From positions 868,001 to 932,000 of the forward strand of contig NZ_LFND01000003.1 of the NCBI RefSeq assembly GCF_001045465.1: a stretch of 64,000 bases of DNA, written 5' to 3'. The notes beneath the pieces are model-generated. The model was not told the DNA's origin and did not search any database. It saw only the letters and a list, made by a program, of their open reading frames with translations. Within the stretch, counting starts at the first letter, position 1. Every line of letters begins with the position of its first letter. Position numbers and translations under genes: made by a program. Shown here piece after piece: positions 27,375-36,555 of this stretch. This stretch comes from Chryseobacterium angstadtii (GTDB taxonomy: Bacteria > Bacteroidota > Bacteroidia > Flavobacteriales > Weeksellaceae).

Positions 27375-27947
27375 TTAGAAATGGAAGTGTTGTAAATCAC
27401 CGGAAGGCGTATCTGTTATGTAATCATCACAATCCAGATAGCCAAGCCCATCAGGGCTAAACAGTCCGGTTCCCCAAATTTTATCTGCCGAATAACCTGC
27501 CTGTCCTGGATTGTAAATAAAAACACCACCGTGAATTTCCAAACCATTATCTATATCCGCCCAGATAATATCTCTGGACCCGCCGGGATAAGGCATGCCG
27601 TGACCAAACCATCCGGTATATTCCTGTGAGTCAATCCAGTACATGGCACCGGGAGTAGACTTGTTTTTATATGAATTTTTAGCGGAATATTTTAGCGGAA
27701 TAATAAGCGCTATGCTCTTTTTAGGATTTCTGTCAATTTTCGAATAAAAACGATTAAAGCTATCGGTAGAATCCAGTTTAAATCCATTGCCCACAGGATC
27801 ATTCACAACTTTGAAGAAAAACTCTTTTTTGTTTTTAATTCCGGCCAGAAATTCAGGTTCAGGGTTCTTTTGAATATACTCCGTTTCAGACTCCGTAGTA
27901 CAGCTTATCAATGCCGCTGCAGAGAGGAGCAATAGTATTCTTTTCAT
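27375..27947 (-). CDS. Lipoprotein of unknown function, tandem copy B
   Basis: A 190-residue protein with lipobox LISC (Cys about 16). It is a recent duplicate of the gene at 27963-28529. The first 95 residues are almost identical (PEPEFLAGIKNKKEFFFKVV), while the second half has diverged except for anchors such as SQEYTGWFG, NGLEI, YNPGQ and GTGLF. No domain was recognised. It begins 15 bases after the upstream copy ends, so both are probably on one transcript. The gene is convergent to the peroxidase operon. Confidence 0.75.
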   Translation of the reverse strand: MKRILLLLSAAALISCTTESETEYIQKNPEPEFLAGIKNKKEFFFKVVNDPVGNGFKLDSTDSFNRFYSKIDRNPKKSIALIIPLKYSAKNSYKNKSTPGAMYWIDSQEYTGWFGHGMPYPGGSRDIIWADIDNGLEIHGGVFIYNPGQAGYSADKIWGTGLFSPDGLGYLDCDDYITDTPSGDLQHFHF

Positions 27948-27962
27948 GGTATAGTTTTTTAA

Positions 27963-28529
27963 TTAAAAGTACCTTAAATCATCGGAAGGAGTATCTAATA
28001 TGTATTTATCACAGTCAATATAGCCATCTCTGTCAGGTATAAACAGTCCGGTTCCCGAGAATGTATCTACTGACTGAGCTAATTGTCCGGGATTATACAG
28101 AACAACACCATTGCGAATTTCCAAGCCGTTAGTCTCATTCCCCCAGATAATTTCATTGGGACCACCGGCGTAAGCCCTATCGTAGCCAAACCATCCGGTA
28201 TATTCCTGTGATTGAAGGTAGTATAATGTGTGTGGGGTAGACTGATTTTTAAATGAATTTTTAGCGGAATATTTTAGCGGAATAATAATCGCCATGCTTT
28301 TTTTAGGATTCCTGTCGATTTTAGAATAAAAACGATTGAAGCTATTGGTAGAATCCAGTTTAAATCCGTTGCCAACGGGATCATTCACAACTTTGAAGAA
28401 AAATTCTTTTTTGTCTTTAATTCCGGCCAGAAATTCCGGTTCAGGGTTCTTTTGAACAGACTCCGTTTCAGACTCCGTAGTACAGCTTATCAATGCCACT
28501 GCAGAGAGAAGCAATAGTATTCTTTTCAT
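27963..28529 (-). CDS. Lipoprotein of unknown function, tandem copy A
   Basis: A 188-residue paralogue of the neighbouring gene, with the same signal peptide (MKRILLLLSA, lipobox LISC) and the same 14-base leader just upstream of the ATG (on the plus strand CATGGTATAGTTTTTT precedes both). Conserved Trp/Gly motifs (EYTGWFG, NGLEI) and a C-terminal YIDCDKYI are retained, while the loops between them differ. A -7 element TAAATTTG on the minus strand is at 28551-28558, 22 bases before the start. The function is unknown. Confidence 0.75.
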   Translation of the reverse strand: MKRILLLLSAVALISCTTESETESVQKNPEPEFLAGIKDKKEFFFKVVNDPVGNGFKLDSTNSFNRFYSKIDRNPKKSMAIIIPLKYSAKNSFKNQSTPHTLYYLQSQEYTGWFGYDRAYAGGPNEIIWGNETNGLEIRNGVVLYNPGQLAQSVDTFSGTGLFIPDRDGYIDCDKYILDTPSDDLRYF

Positions 28530-28862
28530 GGTATAGTTTTTTGTTTAAAACAAATTTAAATGAATATTTAGTTTTATTGATCTTTCATATGATGAGATAA
28601 ATCATTATACAGGGAATTTTTAATCTTCATTATTATTGGAAAAGATGTATATGAAGCTGAAAGAAATTCAAGCTTAGTTTAAGGTGATATAATAGGAAGA
28701 TATCTCAGAATTAACTAAGAAATTGAGGTTTCTCTTTTTACATTCATTTTGGAAGGCTATACACGGGCTGGAGTGGTTTTTACCGGAACAACATTGAAAT
28801 GGAAGGTAAAAGTCATGTAAAATCTTCAATTTTCCGTACCTTTGCAGCTAATTTTATATTCA
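28530..28862. other. Divergent intergenic region
   Basis: Contains the likely -7 element of the lipoprotein pair (28551-28558, minus) and TACCTTTG at 28837-28844 for the downstream S1 gene. Otherwise AT-rich with no coding potential seen. Confidence 0.55.
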
Positions 28863-29687
28863 ATGCAACTCGGAAAAACCCAGACTTTAAAAATTTCAGA
28901 TAAAAATTACTCAGGATGGATCCTGGTGGACGAATCAGGCGAGAAAGCTTTCCTGCCTAAGGTTTTCACCAGCGATGAAAAAGAAATTGATGATGATGTT
29001 GAAGTTTTTGTCTATCAGGATGACGGCAAATTAAAAGCAACCACTGAAATTCCTTTGGCTGAAGTAGGGGAGTATGCGGTAATGAGCTGTGTACAGAGTC
29101 TTCCGAGTGGAGCCTTCATGGATTGGGGTATCATAAAAGACCTTTTCATTCCTTACAAACAGCAGAAATCCAAGATTATTGAAGGAAAAAGATACCTGGT
29201 TTATCTGTATGTGGATGAAGATCTGGATCTGATCACAGGAACTACAAAATTCAAAAGAAATCCTCAATATCAGGATCTTCCTTTTCAAAAAGGCGATAAA
29301 GTAGATCTGCTCATGATGAATGAAAGTGAATTGGGCTGGAACGTGGTGGTTAATAAAAAGTATATCGGGCTTGTATATGCATCAGATGTATTCAAAAAAC
29401 TGTATCCGTTATCAGAAGAAGGTGGTTATATAAAGGCAATCCGTGAAGATGGAAAGATTGATGTTTCCTTACAGCCTGAGGGTTTTGAAAATATAGATGA
29501 ATTTAAACAGAAGATTCTGAATAAGCTGGAAGAAAACTACGGACTTCTTTATTTGTCCGATAAATCTTCTCCTGAAGAAATCAAAGATGAGCTTCAGATG
29601 AGCAAGAAGAATTTTAAAAAAGCACTCGGCGGACTTTATAAAGACAAAATCGTCGATATTTCAGAAGACAAAATAAAATTATTATAA
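28863..29687 (+). CDS. S1-type RNA-binding protein (CvfB/YitL-like)
   Basis: A 274-residue cytoplasmic protein from the ATG at 28863. An in-frame TTG seven codons upstream lies inside the -7 element TACCTTTG (28837-28844) and is rejected as start. The sequence fits the CvfB/YitL family: successive S1-like OB folds (GWILVDESGEKAFLP, AFMDWGIIKDLFIPY, GLVYASDVF) and a C-terminal winged helix (LQMSKKNFKKALGGLYKDK). The family is implicated in RNA binding and regulation. Length is normal. A strong terminator follows. Confidence 0.85.
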   Translation: MQLGKTQTLKISDKNYSGWILVDESGEKAFLPKVFTSDEKEIDDDVEVFVYQDDGKLKATTEIPLAEVGEYAVMSCVQSLPSGAFMDWGIIKDLFIPYKQQKSKIIEGKRYLVYLYVDEDLDLITGTTKFKRNPQYQDLPFQKGDKVDLLMMNESELGWNVVVNKKYIGLVYASDVFKKLYPLSEEGGYIKAIREDGKIDVSLQPEGFENIDEFKQKILNKLEENYGLLYLSDKSSPEEIKDELQMSKKNFKKALGGLYKDKIVDISEDKIKLL

Positions 29688-29691
29688 AATT

Positions 29692-29723
29692 AAAAACGAG
29701 CAGAATTTTCTGCTCGTTTTTAT
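29692..29723 (+). terminator. Rho-independent terminator after the S1 gene
   Basis: AAAAACGAGCAGAA and TTCTGCTCGTTTTT form a perfect long stem followed by T. Confidence 0.92.
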
Positions 29724-29806
29724 TTTTCTACCTATTCTTTAGCAGAAACCATTTGCGCTATCTTTCTTATACTGAGCATCCAAAAACATGATGCATATCA
29801 TAACAA

Positions 29807-29883
29807 TTTTGTTTAATTATTTTGTTTAACAATTTTGTCAAAAACAGAATTTGATTTACATTTGCACAAAATTGTTTAACAAT
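29807..29883. promoter_or_regulatory. Repeated operator sites of the TetR regulator
   Basis: TTTTGTTTAA occurs at 29807-29816 and 29820-29829, and TTGTTTAACAAT at 29822-29833. The palindrome ATTGTTTAACAAT recurs at 29871-29883, just before the start codon. The sites bracket the promoter, an arrangement expected for autorepression. Confidence 0.6.
29833..29864 (+). promoter_or_regulatory. Flavobacterial promoter of the TetR-efflux operon
   Basis: TTTTG at 29833-29837, a 19-base spacer and TACATTTG at 29857-29864 match the -33/-7 consensus. Confidence 0.75.
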
Positions 29884-29884
29884 A

Positions 29885-30478
29885 ATGTCAAATCAAGCGA
29901 AAAAAGACCAAACACAGGAATTGATCAAGGAGACAGCGAAGAATTTATTCTTTGTGAAAGGGAAGTTTGATGCTACTACCCAGGAGATCGCAGATGAAGC
30001 CGGAGTAAACAGAACCCTGATTAATTATTATTTCCGTTCCAGAGATAATCTTATTCAGATCATTTTTGATGAAGCTCAACGGGTGGAACAGGAAAAATCC
30101 AAGATCATCCAGAATGCAGATCTTCCTTTTAAAGTAAAGATCAGCAAATTCATAGAAAGTAGCCTTTCTACAAGTCTTCAGTACCCGTATCTGGAAACCT
30201 ATATCGTTTCACAGATCAATAAGGGAAATTGTAATGAGAGAGAAATTGAAGAAGAAGTACTGCAAACTCTTTATAAAGACATCGAAAAAGAAATGGAGCT
30301 GGGAAATATTGAGAAAATGGCGCCCGTACAGTTTATTCTGAATATGGTTTCATTACTGGTATTCCCAAGTGCTGTAAGACCTCTATTTATGGAGAATCTG
30401 ATGATCAGTGATGAAGAATATGATCAGATTATTTCAGAAAGAAAAGAAATCATTATCAATATGCTTTTCAAAAATTAA
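29885..30478 (+). CDS. TetR/AcrR family regulator of the efflux operon
   Basis: A 197-residue repressor. The N-terminal helix-turn-helix (about residues 10-55) shows the family pattern TTQEIADEAGVNRTLINYYFRSRDNLI. The C-terminal ligand domain is helical and unassigned. It lies directly upstream of TolC, adaptor and pump genes on the same strand, 96 bases before the first. It most likely represses its own promoter and the pump operon until a substrate binds. Repeat operators surround the promoter, one ending one base before the start codon. Confidence 0.92.
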   Translation: MSNQAKKDQTQELIKETAKNLFFVKGKFDATTQEIADEAGVNRTLINYYFRSRDNLIQIIFDEAQRVEQEKSKIIQNADLPFKVKISKFIESSLSTSLQYPYLETYIVSQINKGNCNEREIEEEVLQTLYKDIEKEMELGNIEKMAPVQFILNMVSLLVFPSAVRPLFMENLMISDEEYDQIISERKEIIINMLFKN

Positions 30479-30574
30479 AAAAATGTTAAAGTATTTTATG
30501 AAATGATTCGTCCTTTAGAAACAAAAACATTGACGAGAAAAATTAAATTAAAAAAATAAACGAAGTATACAATT

Positions 30575-31927
30575 ATGAAAAGAAAACGTATAACTGCTAA
30601 CAAGCTAAAAATTGGGATAGCTGCAGCATTTATGATTTTCGGCTTTTCATCGGTATCTGCCCAGCAGCAGGTCTCTTTACAGGAGGCCATAAAGCAGGCA
30701 CTGCAGAATAAAGCAGAAGCCAAAAAAGCAGCATTACAGATCAAAAAAGCTGAATATAAAATTGATGAGGCCAGAGCCGGGGCTTTGCCACAAATCACTG
30801 CCACTGCAGGCTTAACCTATAATCCCGTGATTCAGGAATCTTTACTTGAATTTGGTGGAGAGAGAATCAGAGCCCAATTGGGACAGCCATGGAGTTCTAC
30901 AGCTTCTGTACAGCTTCAGCAGGCCTTGTTTGATCAAAGAGTTTTCACAGGTCTTAAAGCGGCAAAATCCACCAGAGAATTTTATGTTCTTAATGCCCAG
31001 CTTACCAACGAACAGATTATTGAAAATGTAGCAATAGCCTATTATCAGGTTTTTGTACAGGAAGAGAATCTTAAAACGGTAGAAGCGAGCTATGCCAATA
31101 CAGAAAGAGTAAGAAATGTAATTAAAAGTCTGGTTGATAACGGACTGGCAAAAGCGATTGATCTGGACCGTACCAATGTACAGTTAACCAATATAGGTTC
31201 GAACAAGCAGCAGTTGATTAATTCCGTTGAACTTTCTAAAAATGCTTTGAAATTCTATATGGGAGTCTCTATCAGTACAGATATTGAGCTTGAAGAAAAA
31301 ACGATCGAGCCTAAACCTGAACTGCTGGCAAGCAATGTAAATCTTGAGAATCGTACAGAGCTTAAAGTTTTAAACAAAAACAGAGAGCTTCTTCAGTTTA
31401 ACAAAAAAGCTACCGAAGCCTATCTTTATCCTACAGTAAGCCTTACCGCCAACTATGGCTGGGCTGGTATGGGTAAAAAGTTTCCATTAACCAATGGCTT
31501 GAACAACGGAGTTCTTTGGAGTGATTACTCTGCGATAGGTCTGAACGTGAATGTTCCGATCTTTACCGGAGGAGCTACAAAAGCTAAAATTCAGCAGGCT
31601 GAAATTGATATTCAGGATCTTGATCAGGATATTCAGAATCAACAGCTGAGCCTGAGCTTAGATTATAAAAATGCCATTACGAATATGGAGAATTCTATCA
31701 TCAATATTCAAAGCATGAAAGATAACGTTGAGCTTGCGGAAAGAGTACAGAAGAACACTCAGTCGAACTATCAGTATGGTTTGGCCACCCTTACGGAAGT
31801 ACTTGATTCTGAAAACGCATTAACGCAGGCAAAACAGAATTATTCAAATGCTCTGTTGGATTACAAACAGGCTGAGATCAAATTAATTAAAGCTAAAGGA
31901 GAACTGAACACACTACAAAACTTATAA
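30575..31927 (+). CDS. TolC-family outer-membrane efflux protein
   Basis: A 450-residue protein with a long signal peptide ending VSA-Q (about residue 28). It has the duplicated TolC/OEP architecture: coiled-coil segments rich in Gln, Ala and Asn (ALQNKAEAKKAALQIKKAEY, QSNYQYGLATLTEVLDSENAL) alternating with beta strands. It forms the outer-membrane exit duct of the tripartite pump encoded by the next two genes. The adaptor gene begins 9 bases after its stop. Confidence 0.93.
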   Translation: MKRKRITANKLKIGIAAAFMIFGFSSVSAQQQVSLQEAIKQALQNKAEAKKAALQIKKAEYKIDEARAGALPQITATAGLTYNPVIQESLLEFGGERIRAQLGQPWSSTASVQLQQALFDQRVFTGLKAAKSTREFYVLNAQLTNEQIIENVAIAYYQVFVQEENLKTVEASYANTERVRNVIKSLVDNGLAKAIDLDRTNVQLTNIGSNKQQLINSVELSKNALKFYMGVSISTDIELEEKTIEPKPELLASNVNLENRTELKVLNKNRELLQFNKKATEAYLYPTVSLTANYGWAGMGKKFPLTNGLNNGVLWSDYSAIGLNVNVPIFTGGATKAKIQQAEIDIQDLDQDIQNQQLSLSLDYKNAITNMENSIINIQSMKDNVELAERVQKNTQSNYQYGLATLTEVLDSENALTQAKQNYSNALLDYKQAEIKLIKAKGELNTLQNL

Positions 31928-31936
31928 TAAACTAAA

Positions 31937-32998
31937 ATGAAAAAAACTTTAATATATATCATCGTAGCAGCGGTCTTAGTCGGTTTAGCGGCTTACAAGA
32001 TTGCAGGTAATAAAGAAAAACAAACGAAGGAGGTTAAGGAAGTTGCCAAACAGGTAGACAAGATCAACGTAAATGTTGTAACGGTAAGCAGAGAAAATAT
32101 CAATACGGATTACTCTGCAAACGGAACTTTCCTTCCTAAGCAGGAAATGAACCAGTCTTCTGAAATAGCCGGACGTATCGTAAGTGTTTTGGTGAAAGAA
32201 GGATCTAGAGTTGGGGCAGGGCAGGTTTTGGCAACTATTAAAAGAGATGCTATTGAGGTGGATGTAACCCAGGCTCAGAATAATTTACAGAATGCTATTA
32301 TTGACAATCAGCGTTATGAAAATGCCTTTAAAACGGGAGGAGTTACCAAACAGCAGGTAGATAATTCAAGATTACAGCTTAAAAATGCACAGGCAGCGGT
32401 AAGAGCTCAGGGTGTAAGAGTAAACGATACCAGCATCCGTGCAGGGATCAGCGGTACGATCAATAAAAAAATGGTTGAACCGGGAACTGTAGTTTCAGTG
32501 GGGACTTCCATGTTTGAAATCGTAAATATCAACAGCCTGAAACTTTCTGTACTGGTGGACGAAAGCCAAATTGGAAAAATTCAGCTGGGTCAGGAAGTTC
32601 CGATCAATGTAAACGTATTGCCGGAAGATTCTTTCAGCGGAAGAATTACATTCATTGCTCCTAAAAGTGATGCTTCGCTTAATTTCCCTGTAGAAATTGA
32701 AGTACAGAACAGAGGAAACTTAAAGGCCGGTATGTATGCTACAGCGGTATTTAAAACGAATAACGGAGCAGAAACTCAAAATATATTAACTGTTCCTGCG
32801 GAAGCGTTTGTGAACGGAGTAAGTTCAGGTCAGTTATTCGTCGTTCAGAACGGGGTTGCCAAGCTTATCAAAGTGACTGTTGGAAAAGTATATGGCGATA
32901 AAGTTCAGGTATTAAGCGGACTGAATGGGGGTGAGCAGATCGTAACCAGCGGACAGATCAACCTTGACAACGGGTCTAAAGTGAATATCATAAAGTAG
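31937..32998 (+). CDS. RND efflux periplasmic adaptor
   Basis: A 353-residue membrane fusion protein. The N-terminal hydrophobic segment (about 1-22) lacks a clear lipobox Cys, so it is probably an uncleaved anchor or plain signal. The lipoyl half-motifs GRIVSVLVKEGSRVGAGQVL and the return GTINKKMVEPGTVV flank a short coiled-coil hairpin (about 105-145), followed by a beta-barrel domain. It links the inner-membrane pump to the TolC protein. It lies 7 bases before the pump gene. Confidence 0.93.
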   Translation: MKKTLIYIIVAAVLVGLAAYKIAGNKEKQTKEVKEVAKQVDKINVNVVTVSRENINTDYSANGTFLPKQEMNQSSEIAGRIVSVLVKEGSRVGAGQVLATIKRDAIEVDVTQAQNNLQNAIIDNQRYENAFKTGGVTKQQVDNSRLQLKNAQAAVRAQGVRVNDTSIRAGISGTINKKMVEPGTVVSVGTSMFEIVNINSLKLSVLVDESQIGKIQLGQEVPINVNVLPEDSFSGRITFIAPKSDASLNFPVEIEVQNRGNLKAGMYATAVFKTNNGAETQNILTVPAEAFVNGVSSGQLFVVQNGVAKLIKVTVGKVYGDKVQVLSGLNGGEQIVTSGQINLDNGSKVNIIK

Positions 32999-33005
32999 AA
33001 AGGGT

Positions 33006-36000
33006 ATGAAATTAGCAGAAATATCGATTAAAAGACCCTCGTTAGTTATTGTATTATTTACAATTCTGACGCTGGGAGGTCTCCTGAGTTATTCACTCAT
33101 GGGATACGAATTGATCCCGAAGTTTGAAACCAATATGGTAACCATTTCTACGGTATATCCGGGAGCTTCGCCTGCAGAGGTGGAAACCTCCGTTACCCGA
33201 AAGATTGAAGATGCCGTAGGGTCTTTGGAAAACGTAAAAAAAGTGGAATCTTCTTCCTACGAAAGTTTATCTGTAATCATGGTTCAGCTGAATGATGGGG
33301 CAGATGTAGACTATGCATTGAATGATGCTCAGAGAAAGGTAAATGCAATTCTGGCAGACCTTCCGGATGATGTAGATGCACCGTCACTGAATAAATTCTC
33401 ATTAGATGATTTACCGATTATCACGATGAGTGTTGCATCTGATAAACTAAACAGTAAGGATCTTTATGACCTTTTAGATAAAAAGATTGAACCTATTTTC
33501 TCCCGTGTAAACGGTGTGGCGCAGGTAGATCTTGTAGGTGGGCAGGAAAGAGAAATCCAGGTGAATCTGGATGAGAAAAAATTACAGGGGTACGGGCTTT
33601 CAATAGCAGATGTACAACAGGCCATTCTTTCTTCCAACCTTGACTTCCCGACAGGTAGTTTGAAAACGAGAACTTCAAAATCTACGATCAGATTATCCGG
33701 AAAATATAAGTCTATTGAAGAAATGAACAACCTTGTTGTTTCCAATAAAAATGGAGCTCAGGTTCGTTTATCTGATATTGCAACGGTTTTCGACTCTCAG
33801 AAAGATGTTGAAAAAGTAGCGAGATTCAACCAGTTTCCTACGATCCTAATGCAGGTGAAAAAGCAGTCTGATGCCAATGCGGTGGCCGTATCTGAAAGTG
33901 TTCAGAAAACCATTGCAACCGTAGAAGCAACCTATAAAAATCAGGGAATTAAAGTAAAAGTGGTAAACGATACTACAGACTTTACCCTGGAATCTGCCAA
34001 CCACGTTATTTTCGACTTATTCCTGGCGATTATTCTTGTGGCCATTGTGATGTTATTATTCCTTCACAGTATCAGAAATGCATTTATTGTAATGGTTTCT
34101 ATCCCGGCTTCATTGGTTGCAGCATTCATTGGAATGAATCTGATGGGGTATACTTTGAACTTAATGAGTTTACTGGGACTATCGCTTGTGGTAGGTATTC
34201 TTGTGGATGACGCGATTGTGGTACTGGAAAACATTTACCGTCACATGGAGATGGGTAAAAGTAAAATCAGAGCCGCCTATGACGGAGCTTCGGAAATCGG
34301 ATTTACGGTGGCGGCAATTACGTTGGTAATTGTGGTGGTATTCTTACCGATTGCGATGAGTTCAGGTCTGGTAGCGAACATCCTGGCACAGTTCTGCGTC
34401 ACGGTGGTTATTGCTACTTTACTTTCATTGCTTGCTTCATTCACCATTATCCCTTGGCTATCATCCAGATTTGGTAAGCTGGAGCACTTAACAGGAAAAA
34501 ACTGGTTCGAGAAATTTATCCTTTGGTTTGAAGGAATCATTGAAAAATTCACGCATTGGATCACAGATATCCTTGAATGGTGTCTTAAATCTACGTTAAG
34601 AAGAATTTCAACAGTTATTATCACGTTTGTTGTATTGATCGCTTCATTTATGCTGGTAGCATTCGGTTTCATTGGTGGTGAATTCTTCCCTCCGATAGAC
34701 CGTGGACAGTTCCTTGTTCAGATGGAATTATCAAAAGATGCTACGGTTGAAAAAACAAACCAATTGACACTAGATGTTGAGAAGTTTTTAAGAAACGATA
34801 AAGATGTTGTTGATTTGATTACAACAGTAGGTCAGCAATCTACCGGATTTGGTGGAGCTCAGGCTACAACTTATCAGTCTGAGGTTCAGGTAAACCTTAC
34901 AGATAAGTCTGAACGTGCTGAAAGTACCAACATCAAAGCAGCAAAGATCAAAAGAGCTTTAGAGGAGAAATTCACAGGAGTTGAATTTAAGACTGCTCCA
35001 ATCGGTATCATGGGGGCAGAGAATGCACCGATCGAAATGGTAGTAACAGCTCCGGATAACGCGACGGCAGTAAAAGAAGCAACAAGAATTCTGGAATTAT
35101 TGAAGAAAGTTCCGGGAGCAGTAGATGCTGAATTGTCAACAGATACAGGTAACCCTGAAGTTCAGGTGAGCATCGACAGAGATAAAATGGCTTCTTTAGG
35201 CTTAAACCTTTCAAGTGTAGGACAAACGATGCAGACTGCATTCAACGGAAATACAGACGGAAAATACAGAGCCGGAGAATATGAATATGATATTAATATC
35301 CGTTTTGGTGATGCAAACAGACAGTCAATTGATGATGTTAAAAACCTGATGTTTACCAATCCTCAGGGAGAGCAGGTTCGTCTGAGCCAGTTTGCAGATG
35401 TAAAAATGGGTTCAGGACCGAGTTTGCTTGAACGTAGAGATAAATCACCATCTGTAAAAGTAAGAGCAAAAGCAGTAGGTAGACCTGTGGGTGACGTAGC
35501 TAATGAATGGGCCAACCAATTCAAAGACAGCAAAAATAAACCTGCCGGAGTAGATTATATCTGGAGTGGTGATATGGAAAACCAGCAGGAAGGTTTCGGT
35601 ACGTTAGGAATTGCTTTATTGGCGGCTATCGTATTGGTATACCTGGTAATGGTTTCATTGTATGACAGTTTTGTATATCCGTTTGTGGTATTGTTCTCAA
35701 TTCCGTTGGCTATGATTGGAGTAATGGTCATTCTTGCCTTAACTGCCAATTCATTGAACATCTTTACTATGTTAGGTATGATTATGTTGATTGGTCTTGT
35801 TGCTAAAAACGCAATCTTGATTGTCGACTTTACCAATGCCAGAAAAGCGGCAGGAGCGAATACTCATGATGCATTGATACAGGCCAACCACGCTCGTCTT
35901 CGTCCGATCCTTATGACCACGATCGCGATGATCTTTGGTATGCTTCCAATCGCATTGGCAACGGGAGCAGGAGCAGAGATGAACAAAGGTCTTGCATGGG

Positions 36001-36191
36001 TGGTTATCGGTGGTTTGACATCGTCTCTATTCCTTACTTTGATTATCGTACCGGTAGTATACTCGCTGTTTGATTCCATCCTAAGAAGAATGGGTAAACA
36101 TGAGAAAGTAGACTATGAAGCCGAAATGAAAGCCGACTATGTACACAAAGAACTAAGTGAAGACGGATTTACGCCGAAACACGTAGACTAA
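33006..36191 (+). CDS. RND (HAE1-type) inner-membrane efflux pump
   Basis: A 1061-residue transporter of normal RND length. It has helix 1 near the N-terminus, two large periplasmic loops and twelve predicted helices. Conserved family segments are visible: TVYPGASPAEVE near the start, GLSLVVGILVDDAIVVLENI in helix 4 with the paired Asp residues for proton relay, and RPILMTTIAMIFGMLPIA in the second half. It exports drugs, detergents or other amphiphiles by proton antiport. It is the last gene of the TetR-controlled operon and is followed by a strong terminator. Confidence 0.95.
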   Translation: MKLAEISIKRPSLVIVLFTILTLGGLLSYSLMGYELIPKFETNMVTISTVYPGASPAEVETSVTRKIEDAVGSLENVKKVESSSYESLSVIMVQLNDGADVDYALNDAQRKVNAILADLPDDVDAPSLNKFSLDDLPIITMSVASDKLNSKDLYDLLDKKIEPIFSRVNGVAQVDLVGGQEREIQVNLDEKKLQGYGLSIADVQQAILSSNLDFPTGSLKTRTSKSTIRLSGKYKSIEEMNNLVVSNKNGAQVRLSDIATVFDSQKDVEKVARFNQFPTILMQVKKQSDANAVAVSESVQKTIATVEATYKNQGIKVKVVNDTTDFTLESANHVIFDLFLAIILVAIVMLLFLHSIRNAFIVMVSIPASLVAAFIGMNLMGYTLNLMSLLGLSLVVGILVDDAIVVLENIYRHMEMGKSKIRAAYDGASEIGFTVAAITLVIVVVFLPIAMSSGLVANILAQFCVTVVIATLLSLLASFTIIPWLSSRFGKLEHLTGKNWFEKFILWFEGIIEKFTHWITDILEWCLKSTLRRISTVIITFVVLIASFMLVAFGFIGGEFFPPIDRGQFLVQMELSKDATVEKTNQLTLDVEKFLRNDKDVVDLITTVGQQSTGFGGAQATTYQSEVQVNLTDKSERAESTNIKAAKIKRALEEKFTGVEFKTAPIGIMGAENAPIEMVVTAPDNATAVKEATRILELLKKVPGAVDAELSTDTGNPEVQVSIDRDKMASLGLNLSSVGQTMQTAFNGNTDGKYRAGEYEYDINIRFGDANRQSIDDVKNLMFTNPQGEQVRLSQFADVKMGSGPSLLERRDKSPSVKVRAKAVGRPVGDVANEWANQFKDSKNKPAGVDYIWSGDMENQQEGFGTLGIALLAAIVLVYLVMVSLYDSFVYPFVVLFSIPLAMIGVMVILALTANSLNIFTMLGMIMLIGLVAKNAILIVDFTNARKAAGANTHDALIQANHARLRPILMTTIAMIFGMLPIALATGAGAEMNKGLAWVVIGGLTSSLFLTLIIVPVVYSLFDSILRRMGKHEKVDYEAEMKADYVHKELSEDGFTPKHVD

Positions 36192-36212
36192 AATAACAAC
36201 CTTAATTAACCT

Positions 36213-36245
36213 AAAAGCGCGTCAGATTTCTGATGCGCTTTTTTT
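36213..36245 (+). terminator. Rho-independent terminator after the RND operon
   Basis: AAAGCGCGTCAGA and TCTGATGCGCTTT pair with one G-T wobble, followed by seven T. Confidence 0.92.
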
Positions 36246-36500
36246 GTCTTATATTTCCTATTTTCTATGTTTTCTTCAACGCAAAGATTAATCTTAAAAC
36301 TGCGTATTCAAGATTTGCAAAGGTTGAATCAATTTCCTTGATTTGAATAAGCGGGCGCTGTATTCATAAAGCTTCATCCGCGATTTTTATCGTCCTCTTT
36401 GTATTCCTGAAGTAAAACCTAATTTTTGTAAAGCTCTGCGTTTAAAAAAAATCACAAAAAGTTTGAATACTTTGTTCGCTCCAATCATTGTTTTTTTAAT
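36246..36500. other. Non-coding intergenic region
   Basis: About 255 bases without a credible gene. Fragments such as CAACGCAAAG (near 36280) resemble the dispersed intergenic repeat style seen elsewhere in the window, but no second copy here is long enough to call. Confidence 0.45.
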
Positions 36501-36504
36501 GAAC

Positions 36505-36534
36505 AAAGGCTTCCAGAGTAACCTGAAAGCCTTT
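36505..36534 (-). terminator. Terminator after the J-domain/KTSC gene
   Basis: AAAGGCTTCCAG and CTGAAAGCCTTT pair with one mismatch. On the minus strand it follows the stop by about 20 bases; the T tail is short. Confidence 0.7.
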
Positions 36535-36555
36535 ATTTATATTGTATGTACAGAA

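Noticed and set aside
35008..35241. Minus-strand frames inside the RND pump gene
   Set aside because: Shadow frames of a strongly supported coding sequence.
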